Assembly: GCF_031143425.1 (NCBI RefSeq)
Contig: NC_090445.1
Coordinates: forward strand, 1,574,650,049 to 1,574,714,048
DNA: 64,000 nt
Direction: 5' to 3'
Source: Pleurodeles waltl
Taxonomy: Eukaryota > Chordata > Amphibia > Caudata > Salamandridae
Below are positions 58,203-64,000 of this stretch, one piece after another. The notes below the pieces were generated by a model. That model did no database searches and was not told the DNA's origin. It saw only the letters and a list, made by a program, of their open reading frames with translations. The position numbers and the translations under genes are program-made. How positions within the stretch are numbered: the first letter of the stretch is position 1; each line of letters opens with the position of its first letter.

Positions 58203-58405
58203 CTGCAAGCCAGCACGATGGCTCAGTGAGTTAATCCCTTATTGGTGGCATCTGCTGTAATCTGCAGGTCACGAATTAGAGTCCCAAGAAGGCCCTCTCG
58301 CCGTTTCCTACTGCTAGAGATGGGAAATTGAGGACCATAAATTGGATAATTTAGTGCTTAGAAATTATATAAAGTACGGAATGAAGCACTATATAACAGC
58401 AAATT
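58203..58405 (+). mobile_element. tRNA-derived SINE (probable)
   Basis: GATGGCTCAGTGAG fits an A box and GGTCACGAATTAGAGTCC a B box with a small insertion, spaced like a tRNA gene. The 3' part GAAGCACTATATAACAGCAA resembles the AAGCGCTATATAAAT tail shared with L2-type retroposons (compare 41975-42000 on the minus strand). There is no acceptor-stem pairing, so it is not a functional tRNA gene. Confidence 0.55.
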
Positions 58406-59119
58406 ACTACATGGTGCGCCAAAGCAGGGGGTGTGGAGGAGTTAGAGGACCCCCTGTTTACACGTACTTCCAACTTGGAGTCTACTGCCATGTCTCGGTC
58501 CTCACACAATGGCACTCAGAATTTGCACAAAAATAATATGTTGAGCTCTCATCTGTCCCAACACCCTTGAGTCACGGGCCGTGTGGTCCTTGAACAGTCT
58601 GCTTGTTCTGTGTTCACTTAACTGTTCTGTGGATTTCCACTGGATTCTTCACATGATGCGAATCACCCAACAGTGAAATTCCACAGTGTCGCCCCTACTG
58701 GAACGTCTCCCTTCTGGTGCATTCCCAGGTTAATCCTCCGAGGACAGTAAACAGCTTTTCGTTCCCAGGGCATTCTTTAGGGCTCGACGTCCCTTTATTG
58801 ATAATTATGTGGAAACAACCCAGAGCTAAAGCAGTAATCATAATCTACGCAGTTACCATGATCCCTCTCATATGTGAGGCCCTTATCATTCCCCTCTCAT
58901 GCAAAAAAGCAGAAGATGGCGGCCGTGAATCACAGATGGCCCCGATGGTCACTGCTCCGAAAGCTGGTCTGACTCTTCTTTACTCCTCACTTATAACCTG
59001 ACTGCAGAGCCAGCCTCACAACCCTTCTTGCCTCAGCACTGACTGCAGAGTCTGGCCTCTCTGTTCCTCTCCCATGTCACACTGACTGTAGAGCACGACC
59101 TCTCATCATGTCCGGTGCT

Positions 59120-59405
59120 TAATTTGACCCAGTGATTGCCTGTGGGGTACACCGGCACTTATTTTTCTGCATCAGTCATTTACCGAGTGCAAGAGTGGGG
59201 GAAAAACCAGAAGGCAGAAAGACGGAGGAAGAAGACGGGAAAGATGTCATCAAGGAAGAAAGCATGAACCTGCAGCAGTGACATAAAGGGGTGCGGTGTG
59301 TCTGGCACTGGATTAAAGAGGCATGAGGCGCATTTAATGCTGCACATCCTTTGTATTCCTCGTGCCGATATTAAATTGCACTGGGCTGCAGCTTCTGAGC
59401 AGAGC
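59120..59405. repeat. Unclassified repeat inside the array
   Basis: Sequence from CCGGTGCTTAATTTGACC to GCAGAGCTTTCGGCACC breaks the surrounding array. GGTGC/GCACC ends may be short inverted termini. No further classification. Confidence 0.35.
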
Positions 59406-59621
59406 TTTCGGCACCTGACTGCATAACCTGGCCTCTCATCCCTTCTCTGCACTGAGATTTACTGTTGAGTCTGGCCTCTCCTCTCTTCCCTTTTAAGCCA
59501 ACTGCAGAGCCTGTCTCTGTGTTCCTCTCCCATGTTACACTGATTGCAGAACCTGGATTGTTTTCCTCTCCCATGGTACACTGAGCATAACTTAACCTCT
59601 CACCTAGGCTTCCCTTTTATG

Positions 59622-60118
59622 CAGGGGCGGCTCCTCCATGACGGCGGAGGACCGTTGCCTCCCCCGCCAGCAGAGACAGCTGCAAAATGTTTGTAAAGGG
59701 GTGGGTCCACGGGTGTGACAAGTGTGAGGGGGAGTGCTGAGCACTCTCCGTCAGAGCGCATGTGTGTTTAGCCAGCCGTCTTGGGCCAGCCAAACACACA
59801 TGTGCAGAGGGCTCTCTCCAGCCCAACAACACAGTTGCTGAGAGAGCCTGCACAGGCTCCCAGTCTGCCTGGGAGCGCCCTGGCTGGGCGCTCCTAGCCA
59901 ATCTTGACGCTGCTTTGAGCAGCATCAGGATTGGCCGCAGGGCAGACTGGGGGCCTATGCCTGCCTGCAGCCAGTAGACGAGCGGGACGCTGTGTGGCGC
60001 TCGGGGTTTTCAGGTAAGTTTGTTTCATTTCATTTATTTTTATGAATATTTTCTCCCCAACCCCCTCCAGCTCCCCCCCTCGCCGCCCCACCCCCTTTAA
60101 CACCACAAGCCGCTACTG
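59622..60118. mobile_element. Non-autonomous hAT element, 497 bp
   Basis: Termini CAGGGGCGGCT and AGCCGCTACTG are flanked by a perfect 8-bp duplication CTTTTATG (59614-59621, 60119-60126). The interior contains several inverted repeats, for example GCATGTGTGTTT / AAACACACATGTGC and GCCAATCTTGACGCTGCT with its partner. No transposase frame is present. Confidence 0.9.
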
Positions 60119-60850
60119 CTTTTATGCTGATTACAGATCCGAGCCTCTCCCTTCGCCTTAACACTAATTGCCTTACCTCAACTTTTTCATCTCTTACACT
60201 GACTGCATATGCTGGCCTCTCACCTCCTTTAGCTGTTACACTGACTGTACAACCTGACTTCTCAACTCTTATTGTTACACTGATTGCATAGGCTGACCCC
60301 TCGCCTCCTCTTCACTGTTACACTGATTGTAGAGCCTCGATTCTCAGTGTCTACCCACTGGTTACACTGATTGCAGAGCCTGGCCTCGTCTCTCTGTACC
60401 TCTCTCCTGTTACATTCACTACAGAATCTGCCTTTTCATCTCCTTACTCCTTTTACACTGACTACCGAGCCTAACCCCTCAACTCCTCTTCCGTTTACAT
60501 TGACTGTAGAGCCTGACATCTTGTCTCCTCTCCACTGTTCTACTGACTGCAGAGCCTGGCCTCTCCTCTTCCCATATAAACCGACTGCAGAGCTGAGCCT
60601 CACACCTCTTGCCTTATCCCTGGCTGCAGAGTCTGGCCTCTCACCTCCTCTTCCCATAGAAACTGACTACAGCCCAGCCTCACACCTCCTCTTGCCCGAG
60701 CACTGACTGCAGCGTCTGGCTTCTCTGTTCGTCTCCCATGTTACACTAACTGTTTAGCTTGACCACTCGTCCATTTTTCCCTGTTACACCGACTGCAGAG
60801 CCCAAACTCTCACCTCATCTTGCCTTAGTACTGTTGATGTGGAGAAATCC

Positions 60851-62345
60851 TAGCTATTATATTAGACTGAATAGTGGATTTCACACACTAGGTCGATGAA
60901 CCGAACCAAATTAGTTTTGAGGAGATGTCATTGGAAATACGTCATAAAAATTACAAATAACATATGTAAAACAGTTCAACTTCCATAAGCACACCAGTTT
61001 ATTAAGAAGTTAACAATTTTATTTTCCTATATTAACAACGCTAAAGTCACGGAAATAATTTTCAGACTCAAATGATACATATAGAGAAACAACAAAGACT
61101 GATTCGTACGCCGTATAAATCTGAGTTTAATCAGTGCAAATAGATACATTATTTCAATGGTTATAATACAAAACCATAGCAATAAAATCTGAGCAAGAGA
61201 AATTGAATACATCTGAATAATGATAAACCAAAGAAACATCAAAAACAATTCATGAGCATGTGAGAAATGCCTCCCTCACTAACCACTAATTAGCATTAAC
61301 ATGTTGGGCTTCATGCAAAAGCTTTAGTAACACAAATTTAAAAAACCTCTAGCTAAGGTTCTATCAAAATACATAAATAAGCAGCAGTATATAAACCTTT
61401 ACAGCGGGTACCTGAAAAACAAAAGACAAATAACAATTTACATCACATACATTACCAATGCTACAGAAATCAGCAACAACGTCTACTTCATCAGTGGGGC
61501 AGCATCAGGCATCACTATCAGGATAAAACCAGATTAAGGACAGGGGTAATGGTTTAGAATTTGGAATATAAGTTACACTAAACCATTTAAGCCTTAAGCT
61601 TCTTCATAAGCAATAGAAAGAATCACTTCAAGAAATGAACTGAACTCAAAAAAATGAATGAGCATGTATGGATCCCAAACAATGGTGACTGAACATTAAA
61701 TTAAACTTGTTAAAAAAATGATTCGTTAATGCATAAGGTGAGAAAGTTATGACCAATCAGAACATTAACAGATATAAAAATTATACAATTAGATTACTCC
61801 ACGTTTTCTATTTGCTGTTACGCCATTGACTAAATCAAAACGAATACATTTTATATTCTGGACATCCTTTTCTTCCACCTTATCTGTGGATCCTTTGTTT
61901 CCACTCCACCAAAAATAAGAAGTCACAGGAAGAATGATTACAAATAGTTTTTTCCCCAACACCTCTCTCCGTCAAGGAACAACATACAAGTTAGTAACAT
62001 ATCCCTAAACAATGAAGTTAGTCAAGCTATGGAACACATTAGAAACATTTCATATAGTTTGCATTACACAAAGACCTTGTATCTTCTTCTACTTCAGTCC
62101 AGCAGATGTCACTATTTACACCTTTTTTTCCATTTTCGTTTTAGTCAAGAAACACACTCTCTTGTAAAGACAGATTAATTTAATTAGCTTAAGTTAGCAT
62201 GAGCAAAATATAGGCCTTGCATAAGATGGTGGCCATTCAAATTGTCACATATTCATCAGCATAATATTATTATCAAATTAATCCACACATTAATCTGTAA
62301 ATATGATTAAGTAAAGACTCAAGATTTTATCAATTAAATCTTTGC
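60851..62345. other. AT-rich DNA separating the two array halves
   Basis: About 1.5 kb without the array motif, terminated on both sides by array sequence. It looks like an insertion, but I see no TIR, LTR or coding remnant. Confidence 0.45.
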
Positions 62346-63115
62346 TTCCACAGTACTATCTGCATAGCCTGATCACTCGTCTCCTTTCAATGATTACACA
62401 CATTACAGCGCCTCACTTCTCGCCCTTTACGCTTTTACATTCACTGCAGTACCTGACCTCTCTGTACCTTTCATCTGTTACACTCTCTGCGGGGCCTGGT
62501 CTCTCACCTCCTGTGTCCTTTTACACTGACTGCAAGGCCTGGCCTCTCCTCTCCCCATATAAAATGACTGCAGAGCCCAGCCTCTCACTTCCTCATGCCA
62601 TATCCTTGGCTGCAGAGTCTGGGCTCTCTGTTCCTCTACCATGTTAAACTTACTGCAGAGCCAGACCTCTCACCTCCTCTTCCCTTTTAAACTGACTGTA
62701 GGGCCTGGTCTCTGACCTCCTGTATCCTTTCACATTGACTGCAGGGCCTGGCCTCTCACCTCTTATTTCCTTTTACGTTGATCGTAGAACCTGACATCTT
62801 GCCCCCTCCACTGTTACACTGTTTGCATAGGCCAGCCTCTGTATCCCTCTTCTTTGTTACACTAACTGCAGAGAACGACTTCTCGCCTCCTCTTCCCTAC
62901 TACGCTGACAGCAGAGCCCGACCTCTTACCTCTTCTCCACTGTTACACTGACTGCAGAGGCTGGGCTCTCGCTTCTTTCCCCCTGTTACATTGACTGCAG
63001 ATCCTGACCCCTCGCCTTCTGTCACTGTTTGACTGCAGAGCCTCATTTCACTGTTCCTCCACGTTAGGCCGCACCAAATGGCCTCTTCTCCCTTGTCACT
63101 ATGAATGCTGAGCAT
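62346..63115 (+). repeat. Degenerate GACTGCAGAGCCTGGCCTCT array, right part
   Basis: Same units as 58985-60850 (ACACTGACTGCAGAG, GCCTGGCCTCTCACCTCC), about 15 copies with drift. Confidence 0.85.
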
Positions 63116-63720
63116 GGTCTACCTAGAATCCCCTCCCCTCCCACCTAGAGTACCTGGGATTTGCTCCAATCCATCTGGCTTTAGGCCCACTCTATTCCTC
63201 TTCGTTGTAATTCTGCCAGGACCTCCGGTTATGCCCTCTTTAGACCAGAATTGGCTAGATTACAGTGTGATTAAAACGTTACTTCCAGTTTTCGCATGTC
63301 ACTGTATTTCCCCTTGCTATGTACCCTCCATTATCTTTGTTCACAGTAAGTGTCCCAGATGTCTTTAGATCATATGCTTTCTGTTGTGGTGGGTGAGGGA
63401 AATCCCTACTACAAGTCATGTCGTCTGAAAATGTATCTTTTTTGCCAGGAACTTCATTTTCACTCACTTTCGTATGGAAGACATCACATTCATAAAAATG
63501 TAAAAGTCAATTTAATATTATGATGGAATATTAAATCAAACATGGGGAAATTAACTCATTTGTTGATAATAGACAATATCTGAAACAGGACGGCCATGAC
63601 CAGCCACGACAAAATATTCTATAGATGAGATGGGTGAGACACAACAAATGATATGTCCACCTATCTCCAAAGAAGGAAGGGATGGGGGCAAGGCATTTAG
63701 GTTAATCGTTTTTACAACTG
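63116..63720. other. No recognisable feature
   Basis: No gene or repeat identified. Confidence 0.4.
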
Positions 63721-63726
63721 GTGTTA

Positions 63727-64000
63727 GAAATGGGGTCTCTAGAAAACCTTTAGCTCCCTCAACGTGTAGTACCTCTAGGTGCCAGAAGTTGACTGCCATT
63801 CTGCAAAGGCCTCATAACCAAAAACGAGAGTCCAAAAATATCACAATATCTCTAGGAGGACGCCAGAGAACAAAAAGGAAAACACAGTATGTGGTACATA
63901 GTGGTCTGCGGTATGGTATTAGTGTACACCAATAACTGTGGGTCAAGTGCAAATGCAAGTCCTATCCTTACTGCTGACAACCAATGTTAGAAATGGGGTC
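63727..64000 (-). repeat. LTR-like termini at the window edge
   Basis: TGTTAGAAATGGGGTC occurs at 63722-63737 and again at 63984-64000, where the window ends. It is the reverse complement of the terminus type seen at the end of the solo LTR (GACCCAATTTCTAACA). One or both may be ends of minus-oriented LTRs of that superfamily; the bodies lie partly outside the window. Confidence 0.45.

Larger units (their letters stand above)
58985..60850 (+). repeat. Degenerate GACTGCAGAGCCTGGCCTCT array, left part
   Basis: The phrase (T)GACTGCAGAGCCTGGCCTCTC, followed by ACCTCCTCTTCCCTTTTACA, recurs at irregular 40-60 bp spacing. The array is interrupted by an unclassified repeat (about 59120-59405) and a hAT element (59622-60118). 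It resumes at 62350. Confidence 0.85.

Noticed and set aside
58203..58280. Possible tRNA gene
   Set aside because: A- and B-box-like motifs are present, but stems do not pair and a SINE-like tail follows.

Overview
The window looks like intergenic DNA from a giant, repeat-rich animal genome, most plausibly a salamander or newt. I find no convincing host gene exon; nearly everything recognisable is transposable-element DNA. The reasons for this call are a chromodomain-bearing Ty3/gypsy element, a Penelope-like element with pseudo-LTRs, very large PIF/Harbinger elements with many short relatives, kilobase-scale LTRs and hAT elements, nested several layers deep. Expansion of Harbinger elements is known for the Iberian ribbed newt (Pleurodeles waltl); naming that lineage is inference.

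Layout. 1-14.9 kb: an old LTR-like copy, diverged tandem units, a hAT MITE with 8-bp target duplication (2019-2246), four related MITEs made of consecutive hairpins (2583-3191, 3305-3986, 4183-4853, 8737-9452), a 904-bp non-autonomous hAT (5998-6901), a 435-bp direct segmental duplication (4689-5123 / 7590-8024), and a second old LTR-like copy (11.9-13.2 kb).

14.9-27.3 kb: one minus-strand Penelope-like element with direct pseudo-LTRs, a hammerhead-ribozyme-like motif, broken RT and GIY-YIG endonuclease regions and an inverted tail. It is interrupted by three Harbinger-type insertions: a 170-bp near-palindromic MITE, a 5.3-kb internally deleted Harbinger (18660-23974) inside the RT gene, and a 614-bp hairpin-train MITE.

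29.1-46.7 kb: a large Harbinger (29149-46671, TSD TAT) carrying a three-exon transposase pseudogene and two distinct antisense Myb/SANT-like genes. One of these lies inside transposase intron 1 and has a long repeat-encoded proline-rich tail. Nested in it are a young Ty3/gypsy chromovirus (30376-36446; LTRs about 98% identical by eye; gag and pol broken) and a 2.55-kb insertion with about three 0.63-kb tandem units (41959-44512).

46.7-64 kb: more Harbinger-type MITEs, minisatellites, a CORE/MIR-like SINE, a tRNA-derived SINE, a 2,126-bp solo LTR with 5-bp target duplication (53495-55620), a 497-bp hAT (59622-60118) inside a degenerate approximately 45-bp array, AT-rich stretches without recognisable features, and LTR-like termini at the right edge.

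The relative order of events can be read from the nesting: the Penelope element predates the Harbinger inside it, and the large Harbinger predates the Ty3 element inside it. The least ordinary items are the hairpin-train MITEs, the Harbinger with two Myb-like genes and subterminal palindromic arrays, and the ribozyme motif in the Penelope pseudo-LTR.
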